Assembly (NCBI GenBank): GCA_916610825.1
Contig: OU744454.1
Location: forward strand, 955,001 to 1,019,000
DNA length: 64,000 nucleotides
DNA from: Haliclystus octoradiatus
Lineage: Eukaryota; Cnidaria; Staurozoa; Stauromedusae; Haliclystidae
Direction: 5' to 3'
Shown here one piece after another: positions 1 through 12,200 of this stretch. Made by a program: the position numbers and the translations under genes. Every line of letters starts with the position of its first letter. The stretch's first letter is position 1. Below the pieces are notes generated by a model. The model was not told the origin of the DNA, ran no database searches, and worked only from the letters and a program-made list of their open reading frames with translations.

Positions 1-101
1 CTTATTGGATAATTTCAAAAGTTTGATCAAGATCCGTTCACAGATCACTGAGTTTTGAAATTATACATCTGGTATCCCTGTGACAATGAACCTCGAATAT
101 G

Positions 102-339
102 ATTGGCTGTTTCGAAACCTGCGCGAATTTCAGATTTTCAGCCGCACATTTTCACATCTTCGTTTTTAATTTTGAATGAGAATCAAAACAGTAGGTTTTG
201 CTTCTATAAAATATATAATATCAAGTTCAAAATAGAAAAATAGAGTTTAAAATATTGTAGTCATTTATAGTGTTACTTAAGCAACTACCTTTTATGCTAG
301 AGCAATTTGGAAGAAAGCTGGTTCAATTTGCGCGCCAAA
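102..339 (+). promoter_or_regulatory. Putative proximal promoter of KIF23 with CCAAT, TATA-like and E2F-like elements
   Basis: Seen: an inverted CCAAT box (ATTGG) at 102-106, TTCGAA at 111-116 (a CHR-like hexamer), TATAAAATA at 205-213, and TTTGCGCGCCAAA at 327-339, whose minus strand begins TTTGGCGC and fits the E2F consensus TTTSSCGC. The last site touches the start codon. Known: vertebrate KIF23 is a late-cell-cycle gene controlled through CCAAT/CHR and E2F/DREAM elements. Inference: similar control here. The transcription start is not defined. Confidence 0.4.
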
Positions 340-340
340 C

Positions 341-3300
341 ATGACTCGAACAGGCAAGACGCCGAAGAAAACGCCTGGAAGAAAAAATAATGCTTCAAAG
401 CTGAAAGATCCAGTTGAGGTAATTAAAAACGGATTGAATAGTTTTTATTTTCATTATTTCAATCTTATTCTTCTTACATGAATTTTTGGCTGTCCGAGTA
501 ACTGTTTCTTTACATAATATGCGGATATCAAATTTTTTTTGCCATTTACTGTTACCAAACTGATAATTAAAATTCCAATTTCAACTTGAAGCGTCTTATA
601 GAAGATTCGAATAGTATGATTGAATTGTTCCTTCCCAAATGAATTTATAGAAGCAAATCTCTCGATCTTTGGTGCTTCAGTTAACAGTTTTGTATGTTAT
701 ATAAATACTGTGTGAATGTCAAAGTAAACAAACCATTTTATGCAGCGTTGTGTTTTGAGACTTAATACATCGAACCATCAAGCAAGCTTTAAAATAAAGT
801 TTAATTTGCAAATGTTTACTTGCATCTAATGTATCTTTGTGACTCCTTTCTAGGTTTATTGTAGATTACGACCCCTGAGTGACTTTGACGATGAATCATG
901 TGTTGAAGTTCTAGACGATGCAACTGTTCAGCTCAACCAACCAGAGGTAATAATCTGATCTGATTATAATTCATAATGCAGTACTACATAAACTCCTCCC
1001 GACAAACCAAATCCGTTTCACACAGTTTTACTGATAACTAATTATATTTATGATGCTGTGTATAAATATTACAAACATAATTAATAAAATTAAATTATTC
1101 AAATTAAATAATTTCATCTCAAGTATGCCATCTTGTGTGTACGTTTATAATGCTATTTCACATCATAAATTGAAGTAGGATATACTATTCGTATTTGAGA
1201 GTTAGCTCTACCGCAACTGGATAGCAGTTGGATTTAGTTAAAAATAGTGTAGCAATAGTACAATGGAGACAAATATGATAGAATGTGACATTTTGTGCAG
1301 TGGTAGTTCAGTGGCATATGGGTTCCACATGTCCCCAAGTGCCAGTCTGCAGATTATGGCAATGGCGCACCCGATATTCAACAATATTTAGATATTTTAC
1401 GGTCAAACGTCAACAAAGTAGTTGCTGATGCGCACCCGAGATCTTGGCGAAAACTGCCCTTTTCTGCAGACTGGCCCAAGTGACTGTCAATCATAATTAA
1501 TTACAGTTGGAAATGCAACATTATATTATATAAAGAGTTTTTTTGCTGCTAATGTATTTTAACCTTCAATGCATGTAATTGTCTATGAAAGTGAAAGAAA
1601 GGGCTACAGACTTTATGTTAATTTTATTTTATTAAAGTGCACATGACACCAAAATTTTTATTCCGGAATCAAGTAGCCCATGCAAAATAAATAGGAATGG
1701 CGGCAATAATTTTTCGATTTGGACTCTTATAAGCGGAGATATTTACTTTTGAAAGTACCATATTTCAGAAATTGTGCTCCTTCGAAAGTCGGAACTCATG
1801 CCGGAATGACAAGAAAGCCCACTATGGAAAAATAACCAAGTCTAGACTTCAAAAAATCGTAACTTTTTTCTCGCGAAAAAGAAATTGTCCAGTTTCCAGA
1901 ACAGATATGCCCATATCTTCGGGACACCTTATGGGCCATATATGACTGAAATTGAACGTAAAATGTAGAGTTTATAAAGGTTTTATTAGACTTCGATGGA
2001 GTTTTTCTGTCAAAAAGGTGTTAAAACACTGGATTAACGCATGTTATGCATCAAGGTGTTGACTACTAAAACAGCGGCAAAATGCTTTGTATTCACTTCG
2101 CCGCGGATGATGATCTAAACGTCTATAAAATTAAAAAAAAATTCATTGCGCTATTTTGGTCGATCTCCCGCACCTTAACGTCAGTGCTTCACTGATTTGT
2201 TAGCTTCAATCTCAATGATTGGCTATTAAAAACCATTGCATGACCCCCTGTTTGCCTTGCAGCAGACGCGTTTCTTCAACAAAAACACAATTACTGAAAG
2301 ATGAAATCGACACACGCAAATGTGTTTAATATAGTTTTATATTCGACGGACAACGGTTGTTGTCGACTTCTTCACAAAGCTATCCTGTCTAAGAATTATA
2401 TTTAATCAATGAATTTAATATGCTGGAGATGTTTTTATCTGATATATAAAATACAATATTATATCACAAAAGACGTAATATATTGACGACACAGAGAGGT
2501 GTCTCATATTCGGGGAAAGATGGATATAATAATTCACTGAAACTAAAACATTTTGTACAGTTTAGACACACATATGGACAGTTTTACATTAATTTTGGCT
2601 TTCAAATCAACTTCATTGTTCAACTAATTTACATTTTATGTTGACGAAGACTAGATGTTATTCGTGAAATTATACAGTACAGTAACAAATGATATTGCAT
2701 TGGTTTTCGTTTCGAGCACTTCAGTGAGTGAATCATCGCTACAGATACACATGGCGAGTAGAACCGCCTTCAATGTCTGTATTATATTTACCCCGACCCT
2801 GAAATAATTCGAGTGTGCCCAGTGCATATCAGCATGCGAGTGTTGTTCAAGCAGAATCAAATCATGACGATCATCACAAATAACATTTAGCCTTCGTCAA
2901 CATAAAATGTAAATTACTTGAACAATGAAGTTGAATTTGAAAGTCAAAATTAATGTAAAACTGTCCATATGTGTGTCCAAACCGTACAAAATGTTTTGGT
3001 TTCAGTGAATTATTATTTCCATCATTACCCAAATGTAAGACACCTCTCTGTGTCGTCAATTGATATATTAAAGTCTTTTGTGATATAATATTGTATTTTA
3101 TATATCAGATAAAAACATCTCCAGCATATTGAATTCATTGATTAAATATAATTCTTAGACAGGATAGCTTTGTGAAGAAGTCGACAACAACCGTTGTCCG
3201 TCGAATATAAAACTATATTAAACACATTTGCGTGTGTCGATTTCATCTTTCAGTAATTGTGTTTTTGTTGAAGAAACGCGTCTGCTGCAAGGCAAACAGG

Positions 3301-6300
3301 GGGTCATGCAATGGTTTTTAATAGCCAATCATTGAGATTGAAGCTAACAAATCAGTGAAGCACTGACGTTAAGCTGCGGGAGATCGACCAAAATAGCGCA
3401 ATGAATTTTTTTCAATTTTATAGACGTTAAGATCATCATCCGCGGCGAAGTGAATACAAAGCGTTTTGCCACTGTTTTAGTAGTCAACACCTTGATGCGT
3501 AACATGCGTTAATCCAGTGTTTTAACACCTTTTTGACAGAAAAACTCCATCGAAGTCTAATAAAACCTTTATAAACTCTACATTTTACGTTCAAATTCAG
3601 TCATATATGGCCAACAAGGTGTCCCGAAGATATGGGCATATCTGTTCTGGAAACTGGACAATTTCTTTTTCGCGAGAAAAAAGTTACGATTTTTTGAAGT
3701 CTAGACTTGGTTATTTTTCCATAGTGGGCTTTCTTGTCATTCCGGCATGAGTTCCGACTTTCGAAGGAGCACAATTTCTGAAATATGGTACTTTCAAAAT
3801 TAAATATCTCCGCTTATAAGAGTCCAAATCGAAAAATTATTGCCGCCATTCCTATCTATTTTGCATGGGCTACTTGATTCCGGAATAAAATTTTTTGGTG
3901 TCATGTGCACTTTAAGTGTAGGCCTATATATTGCCTTTTGGGACACAACGGATTTGGATAGAACTGTGTTTTCTCTCTCTACATGTCACTGTTGCGTTTT
4001 TAAAGAGTGCAACTCTTTCCTGTCAAAATTGACTTTGAAAATGGTATTTGGTGTCCCACTTTTTGAAATCATGAAATGAATAATATATTTATGAAGAGTG
4101 TTTGACCATGATTTTCGACCAACATTTACGTTTTATTTTCTACAGGCAAAACAAATATACAAATCAATTTCTTTTTTCATAAATTATTCAGCTGCTCATC
4201 CCGATCCTGCTAGCTGCTTATAATAGGCCTATAACATATTCCATAAATATATAAGAGATTTATTTTTTAATTTTTGTAGAAGAATCCGAAACCTTCCTCC
4301 AATCGAATTGAATCGGTAAGTAGGCATTTTTGATTGGAATTCCATGAAGATATTTCTGCTACAGTTTTTCTAGTAGGCCTACACTTTTCGTAATTTATCA
4401 ATGTTCTTTGGTTATGTTTTATCTAGCTTCAGTGTAAATTCAAACATGTCTTCAAAGAGTTCACAGCACAAGAAGAGATTTTTAATAGAATTGGATTACC
4501 ACTGACAAATGATCTGCTCCAAGGAAAAAGTGGTAAGTTAATTGGCCCACCAGCAAAATGCTAAGGGGAAGGCTGGGAACGTTGGTTGTACAGGTATTAT
4601 TTGTACATGTATGTTTTGAAAACAATTTGAACTCATGAATGCAGACAGGGTTCGATGAAATATTTGTCCTTCCGGGATACTAATTTTTGGTCCCCGAATT
4701 TTTCAGGTTGATTTCATTATGCAAACAGTTCACAGTTTTAATTTGGAGGTTATTGCCCACTTATTGTTATACAATTTTGATACAAAACTGCATCTTTTCA
4801 TTTATCTCCCACAGAAAAGAAAGGAAATTTTTTTCTTCTGGTTGTGAAAATTTCCTCCATTTCCTTTTGATTTTGTGCTAGCCCTCCAGGACTCTCAAAT
4901 CCTGGAATCCCCCATTCTATCTGATAATTGTATGTAGACCTTATGTACCTTGGTTGTTAACATTTTTGTTTTTGCTCAAGGTTTGATGTTTATGTACGGC
5001 ATCACTGGATCAGGTAAGACTCATACCATGAACGGAATACCATCAGACGGAGGACTTTTACCAAGATGCCTAGATACAATATTTAATTCAATTGGACATC
5101 TGCAAGCGAATCGCTGCGTAAGATTGATTTTTTGTGTTCATCAAATTCTTATGATACATATGATTAATACTTTCTTGTCCCACTGGGTATATCACTATTT
5201 AAATTGCTTTATAATTCCACTATAGGTTTTCAGACCTGATGGATATAATGGTTTTGATTTGCTGACATCGTTTGAAGCAAAACAAGAATGGGCAAGAGAA
5301 AAACGAGAATTTCTTGTGCAAACTCCGTGTTCTACTCCAAGGCAGAACAGGTATTTGACATCTTGATTCTTTTTAGCAGTTTCTTTTTATTAAACACTTA
5401 AAAGGGTTAGTCAATATACATGACCAGTGCCAGAATAAAATAGTGAGTGAAATAACTAATTGCTAGGTTGCTGTCTTACTTGTGAAGTTGAATAACACGC
5501 TTTCCCACACATACTCAATAATCATCTCAACTGAACTATGATTGTTGGTATAATAATCTTGAATCAAAATTTAGATCTAGAGAAAACACAAAACAGACAC
5601 ACATATGATTAACCCACATTGTGCACACCAATATTTTGATCATATTGAATTGTTTTAAATCTGGCTATGGCTTGTATCAAGGCATTAATCTCTATCCTCC
5701 TACTTCTCACATTAACACACATTACTCAAAACTGCACACGTAGGAATCGACAGTTCCAAGATAATTTATAACGGAGTATTCTATCTAGGTTTTCATGTTG
5801 TATTTTTTTGTATTGTTGGTTACTGTAGAATTTTGTATGATATTTATTTGATAGATGTTTACTCTGCAAATGTTGACATAGAAAGAGAGAGATTGCGTAT
5901 TACAGTTGATAATGATTATTTACATGTAATGATAAACGGAAGTTACAATATATATATGACAACAAACAAACCACTTTTGTTGTTGTCAACTGTAAGCCTA
6001 TCTTATTTAGTTGTTTGTCTTCCTTTTTAGACGTGACAACATCGCTGACGTTGTCAGAATACCAGATACAACACAATTAGATGTACGTCATGTTGTTATT
6101 ATCAATAATCAGAATATTGGGCTCCATCAAATATCTAAAATATAAACATTTAAATTTCAGGTTGATGAAGATAACAATTACTCAGTGTTTATATCTTATG
6201 TTGAGATCTATAACAACTTCATTTACGACCTTCTGGAAGATTCTGTGTCAGATACAATTTGCCCAAAGTATGTTATTTTGTATCATTTATATCTGCACGT

Positions 6301-9262
6301 TTGTTCCATCAAATTATCTCCTTCAACATTCCTTTCTTAAAAAAATTGAATTAATCTGTCAGTTAACTGTTGAGTTAAGTTAGCAAATGCTATATAAATA
6401 AGCTCCTTATATATAGGTTTATATATAGTAATATCAAGGTACTTGTGTTGTCTTTGCTGTTTCAATAGTGCTCGATGCCATAAATGCAGAGCTGTTTAAT
6501 AATTAATAAACGAAAAAATCAGACATTCATATTTGCTACTATTAGTTTCACGCCAAGGCGATCATGATGATCGCCTTGGCGTGAAACTAATAGTAGCAAA
6601 TATGAATGTCTGATTTTTTCATTTATTAATTATTAAACAGCTAGGTTTATATATATTTATTTATTATCAAGTCATGATTCTACACAAACATTGATCTAAG
6701 CTAATCAATATTTAGGCACTTGAATTTTGCTACTCATAAATTAAATTAATTAATCTAACATGTAGTAGTCAATTGCTGTTGATTTGATCTCCAGGCCTGC
6801 GGTTTCAAAAACACTCCGTGAAGATAGCAACAGAAATATGTTTGTTTATGGTGTAACAGAAATTGAAGTTAAGAGCACTGAGGAAGCTTATGAAATGTTT
6901 TGGAAAGGTAAGTCTGGCATTTATCGAACAGTTGTGTTGGTGAATCATAGAACCTGTGATGAAGGACCGACCATTTCAAAAAGGTACTGTTGCCCTTTTA
7001 CGATAATGATGAGTTCACTGCTTCCATTTATGGAATGTTGCATATATATCCAGATTGAACTTTTCTAGGATATAGTCAAATCAGATCGGATTTTGGAAAT
7101 ATTATTAATTGATGCTTAGTTATCTGTCTAAGAAAATGGAATAGAGGATTATACATTAATTGGATCCAGATTCTCAACATAGAATATATTATATTCTCAA
7201 TATTCCCAATCCAAACCGGTGCAGACCTCTGGTTTGAAGTAGTTGGACTTTGAGGTAGGCTGACCAGTTACTGTACTGTTGTCCTTCAGGTCAAAGCAAA
7301 AGAAGAGTTGCACACACACAGCTAAATGCAGAATCAAGTCGTAGCCACAGCGTCTTCACCATTCGACTTGTTCAAGCGCCTCTTGATTCACAAGGCGAAA
7401 ACCTAATTCAGGTAAGTGACACTCAGTGTCCGACAAAAAGTTTCGCCTTCCGGAATCTTGAACAATATTATACATTTTCTTCTGAATTTTTTTTTTGAGG
7501 TTTGACCAATAAATCATAAAAATATCAATTTTCTTCTGAATTTGCTCTAGCCTTCCGGGATCTAGGATTCCAGGATCCCCACTTTTGTCAAATCCTGGTG
7601 AAAGTTTTGATTAAAAAAATCTAGAAAGATGACATTTATCTGACTGTTTGTTTGGTAGGATCGAGGTCTTGTTGCTGTCAGTCAATTGTCTTTGTGTGAT
7701 CTTGCTGGTTCTGAGCGTACAAGCAGAACTCAAAGTGATGGTGATCGTTTGAGAGAAGCAGGTACGTGTCACTTGATTATCATTTATCACCAACCAACAT
7801 TTTATACCTGCATGGTTAAATTTAATAAATATTCGATATAATTGTTTGATTCTAATTTCATATCATCTGTTTTCATTTAGGAAATATAAACTCATCGTTG
7901 ATGACCCTGCGTTCATGCATCGAGAGCCTGCGTGAAAACCAAAGGGCAATTGAAAATGGTGGTATGCCAAGGGTAAGGATGCATCCAAATTGAGTTGTCC
8001 TTTTTTTTAGGCAAGGGTCGAGAAAAGAAAATTATGTCTGTCTTGAATCTTGATTGAATAATTGATAAGCAATTGATAGAATATGATTATAAATTCACCT
8101 ACTAGAAACTACACAGATTACATTTCAGATGTTTTTGTCTGAAGCTCAACAATTCGCAAGGTGCAGTGGAGGTGTTAAACCGATCAAACAATAGAATCAC
8201 AGCAGGACAGCTTTTACAAGGGCAGTAATTTTACGGTCAAACCCTTCTTAGCTCAGATGCATATAAAATGGTCATAGAAACGGGAAAAAGATTACAAAAT
8301 TGCTATATGATATCTGAATTTTTATATATCAATATTCCATTCTCAAAATACGAATCGGACTTTCAGCAGAGTCTTAAATGAGATTAGAATGTGCTATATT
8401 TAGCAAAGGTTTGTACTAGAAGTGTTTGGTGCTTCACCAAGACTTCCAGCTGTGTGTTGATATTGGTCGCGTGACTGCGCCTTGCGAATTCCAGTAATTT
8501 GGCTGGGTATATAAAATTTGAATCTATCCCGTAATCTGGACCTGATTTAAACTGTAATCTGTTATACAGTTTCTATTGTACACTGTGCAGTATCATTCTA
8601 ATACACCAACCTCCTGTACGTGTGTACTTCTTTTCTTTAGCGTTACATGTACAGTGAAACCTGTATATAACGGTCAGCTACGAGAGGTAGATAAATTGAC
8701 CACTATAGACAGGTGGCCTATATATACAGGTTTCATTCAATATAAAATACTATTTTGGACATTGCGAGAGTGACCAATATAGACAGGTTACCGCTGTATA
8801 GAAGGTGACCGTTATAACATGTTTGGCTGTATTCAATTACAATCGTAATCCTGATATTGATCTCAATCTTGATCTTAATCTTAACTTATAGATTGTACCG
8901 TACAGAGATGCAAAATTGACATTGTTCTTCAAAAATTTCTTTGATGGAGATGGAAAGGTATGCTCATGCACCGAACACTTTTATATTCTTATCATTTCCA
9001 TTCTAACAAATAGATTGTTGGTTGATGATGATTAATATTGCAATTATTTGTTTGTATTTTCCAAGGTTCGCATGATTGTATGTTTAAATCCGAGAGCAGA
9101 TGACTTTGATGAAAGTGTTGTAAGTTTTCCATTATACAATAGCCTCTCTCTGTGTCAAAATCTAGACCTGGTCTAAACTAATTTTTATTTTTATTTTCAG
9201 CACGTTGTAAGATTTGCAGAGCTAACTCAAGAAGTCCGTGTTGCTCGTTCGGATGATGTTAA
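341..9262 (+). CDS. KIF23: KIF23 motor-domain exons 1-15
   Basis: Coding exons: 341-418, 854-946, 4280-4315, 4427-4532, 4981-5117, 5226-5350, 6031-6082, 6161-6267, 6795-6907, 7290-7411, 7659-7761, 7881-7972, 8892-8957, 9066-9119, 9201-9262. They encode the ATPase motor. Exon 5 carries the P-loop, exon 10 switch I and exon 11 switch [18 protein letters not shown] in exon 8 is the conserved strand that follows the kinesin-6 insertion. The exon 6-7 segment ([13 protein letters not shown] onward) is the variable insertion and is weakly conserved. Intron 2 is enlarged to 3.3 kb by a foldback transposon, intron 6 holds nothing I recognise, and intron 8 carries a 153 bp hairpin. All phases join correctly. 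Confidence 0.92.
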
Positions 9263-12200
9263 GTATGTGTGATGCATCTTATTGAAATTTGAACAACAAT
9301 TTAGGCTTCATGAAAAAGTTCATTAATGTGAAATAGCCCAAAAGTTCCTGAACTTTTCATGACCTTTAAAGGGGCAAGATTGACCGGCGACCGCTGCGAG
9401 CACAAGTTGAATTTATGCTTAGCGTAATTCAACCGTCTCGCTTTGAAACTATTGTTCTACGCAGGCCTAATCTGTTATAAATTCATGTCAACAATGTACA
9501 TTGTGTTATGAACAATAAACATGCATGTGATCCGAAGTGCGTAGCGCCTGCCGGTCATTTTTGCTCCTTTAAGCAATTTGACAAATTCATGAATCCACGA
9601 TTAATGTTCATGAAAACTATTAATGTTTTTTTTCCACAGGGGTATAAACAAAATTCATAAATTGTATTGAATCAATCCGGTATATAAAGACCACCTGTAT
9701 ATAGTGGGCACTGTAACTATTTGATCTTGCAGATGCCAGACTTTTGGTGGATTTCAGATTATTTTGGGCCTGATTGAACTCTAGTTATTGCCTTTTGCAA
9801 TTGAAACCAATTAAAATTTAATAATATATCCTAGATTTCAGACTATTTTTGAAATTTGAAATATCATGTCTGAGATGCCCACGGTCAGACAAAACTGGGT
9901 TCAGAAAAACGTGATAGATTTTTTTTTTTATATGCGGCTCCTGTTTGAAAACCTGTTCCCCTCAAGCAGGGTCCGACAAAGTCTGGAAACTTGGAAACGT
10001 AGTTTGCGGAAGGCCAGCAAATTTCAGAAGGAAAAGGCAAAATGCTGGATATAAAACTAAATCAAAATAGAAAGAATACCAGGATAGAAAGCTTTGATTT
10101 TACGTTTTTATGTCAGTAAAATTACTCAAAAGTTTATCTAAAAATTTAAAGTTTGTGGAAGGTAAAACATTTTGTCGGACCCTGCCCTCAAGCATATCAT
10201 TGTTGCATTGATTGCTTGTGGAATTTTGTAGGTATGACAAAATAAAACAATGATATTTAGAATATGTAGTAACACTGACCACACTAGCCAAAATACTTTC
10301 TAATCACAACTTTAATATAATTTTATTTGTTATCTTTACAATTCAAAACAATTATGATGAGCAATAATGTAATAATTTAACATTTCAGATTTGACACAGG
10401 GTTAACTCCGGGACGAGGAAAAGGTATTGAAAAAACATGACTTGTCCTTAAAAAATTGTTTCCTTATTATTAATTATCCAAGTTTTATGTACTCAATATT
10501 TTTTACTTCTCTTTTTAGCCAATAGATGTTATAAGCAAGCCGTACGAGCATATTCTGAAAGTGAAGCTACAGGTAGCCTAAACTAAGATGTAAAATAATC
10601 ATTTTGTGTAATCTAATGGCTACGATATATATCAATGTATATATACAATATAGATCTTTGCTGGGTCTAAGTTAATGTATCTTCAGATAATTTTTACCAA
10701 CATACTGAAGTAGTCTTGCCCCTGCGAAAAGATCTAAGAGTTCATGAACATTTTTCTGTGGGTTCATGAACAGTCGCAAAACATTTGTTAACCATTTGAT
10801 GACCGTGAAATTGCCTGTAGATTCATGGTTCAGGAATTCTTTGTGACTGTTCATGAACCCACAGAAAAGTTATATGAACAGAGTTTAATATCATGTCGAC
10901 ACACTCTTGTTCTGAGTTCGGTGATTGAACAGTTAATTAGATTAAGATTGATATAACTACTGTCTTTTATATGTCTCCCTGTTATCGACCAATCCTTACA
11001 AATACAGTGAAACCTATATAGCAGTCAGCTATGAGAGGTAGATGAATTGACCGCTGTATACAGGGTTGATTTTTCTTTTTAGATGGTTACACTGACTCTG
11101 ATGCTCCTCCAGACATCATCAGACCTTTGGAAACATTCAATCCATTTCCACCGTTCAAGGTATGTCTCAGCGGCTGTTGTTCAAGACAGTTTTTCAAATT
11201 TGTTACATTCACTAAGCAAATCGACCGAATGTCTGCCTGTTCAATCCAAAGTCCCAGATGAGTTTGATTCAATATTTTCTTCAGTATGACAGAAGTGCTT
11301 AAAATTTCAGAGTTTGCTTGGCAGTTAATTTGAATCTCCGTCTTGATCCAATTTAGAAATTACATAATTATATGTGCATTGTAACGGTAGAGCTTTTTAT
11401 TTGATTTTAAATTGTTGGACCATCTTGTTCAATGTTAATCCTATTTACGGAAATGTTCTCTTTTTGTAGGTAAATCTATGTAACGATGATACCACTCTAC
11501 CAAACTTGATCAACTATTTGGTTGGCCGTGCTAAAAAACGAGATTCATTAATCAGAGAGCTTGTGCAATTGCGTGAGTAGAATTCTACCTTATTTTATAA
11601 TCTTAATAATCATTTGAATGATCAATACTATGCCTATTCAAATTCACAACAAAACAAAATTTGAAAGATACAAAGAAAGTTTTCAATTTAAAGACAATAG
11701 TTTGTCAGTCGACATTTTACACTCATATATAGGCCTAGTCTATTATGCTCTTGTAAGTAATCTTCTTAGTGCACTGTGTGCGGTATGCCAGGTTTGATTC
11801 TTTGTTGGTGCACACATGTTTTCCGTAGTATTCAATTGTATGTATTCTGTCATAGTAGTCAAGGAAGGGCATTTGACTGGTCATGAAACCAGCACATCCT
11901 TCAAAAACTAACTAACCAACAACCCCAGTGAAAAAATACTACTAGATTACCCAATGTGTGGTACAGTCAAACTCGGTTAATATCCCCTCTTTTAATGTCC
12001 CACCTTGCTTAATATCCCCACATAAAACTGATTTCTATTTTCCATTTTCCATGCAAACTCTAATAATCCTACCTCGCTTATTATCCCACCTCGCTTAATG
12101 TCCCACTTTTCATCTGTACCAGAGAGGGGATATAAAGCAAGTTCGACATGAAAACATTTGTAACATGAAAATTCCAAATAAAAAAAAATAAATCCTGTGA

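Noticed and set aside
3840-4079. 79-codon ORF at the right end of the foldback element
   Set aside because: It straddles the TTAA border and inverted-repeat arm, with no family resemblance; a chance frame.
10672-10854. 60-codon minus-strand ORF
   Set aside because: It is produced by the TTCATGAAC foldback repeat.
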